A stretch of DNA of 5,768 bases from Bacillota bacterium (GTDB lineage: Bacteria > Bacillota > Dehalobacteriia > UBA4068): the NCBI GenBank assembly GCA_009778255.1, contig WRKD01000093.1:1-5768 (forward strand), written 5' to 3'. Shown one piece after another: positions 5,765 to 5,768 of the stretch. Within the stretch, counting starts at the first letter, position 1. Each line of letters begins with the position of its first letter. A program made the translations under genes and the position numbers. The notes below the pieces were generated by a model, which searched no databases, was not told the DNA's origin, and worked only from the letters and a program-made list of their open reading frames with translations.

Positions 5765-5768
5765 AAAC

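Overview
The window carries one tight, co-directional block of six genes on the + strand. It looks like a cell-surface fibre or matrix locus of a Gram-positive bacterium, most likely a Bacillota (Firmicutes) lineage of the clostridial type. The reasons are an LPXTG-like wall-sorting signal (MPKTG), a sortase, a SipW-type signal peptidase, strong purine-rich ribosome binding sites, TTG and GTG starts, and AT-rich codon use in the downstream genes. I cannot name a species.

Layout: (1) 1-297 is the 3' end of a surface-protein gene: an Asp-rich linker, then MPKTG, a membrane segment and a basic tail. (2) 357-1439 encodes a 360-aa secreted protein with a TasA/camelysin-style (SipW-cognate) signal peptide. 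(3) 1467-1498 is a perfect 13-bp GC-rich hairpin without a U-tract. (4) 1541-2725 encodes a second secreted protein with the same kind of N-terminus and a long Gly/Asn-rich tail built on a 57-bp tandem repeat. (5) 2748-3506 is a SipW-type signal peptidase with the Ser/His catalytic arrangement of the ER/archaeal type and an added glutamine-rich heptad tail. (6) 3487-4836, overlapping the peptidase gene by 20 bp, encodes a third secreted protein with a very glutamate-rich segment. (7) 4931-5617 is a sortase. (8) 5618-5768 has no convincing gene but holds a heptamer repeat and a run of small hairpins.

How it may work: the peptidase would release the three secreted proteins from the membrane, by analogy with tapA-sipW-tasA of Bacillus, and these would assemble outside the cell. 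The sortase would attach the MPKTG protein to the cell wall, or to a subunit, as an anchor. The three secreted proteins share a short signature near the end of their folded part (VIQxxNNA in general form), which suggests one family that has diverged in its tails: no tail, a neutral Gly/Asn tail and an acidic tail. That three-subunit arrangement with both processing enzymes is the most interesting feature here. The assembly model is inference; the enzyme calls rest on visible motifs.
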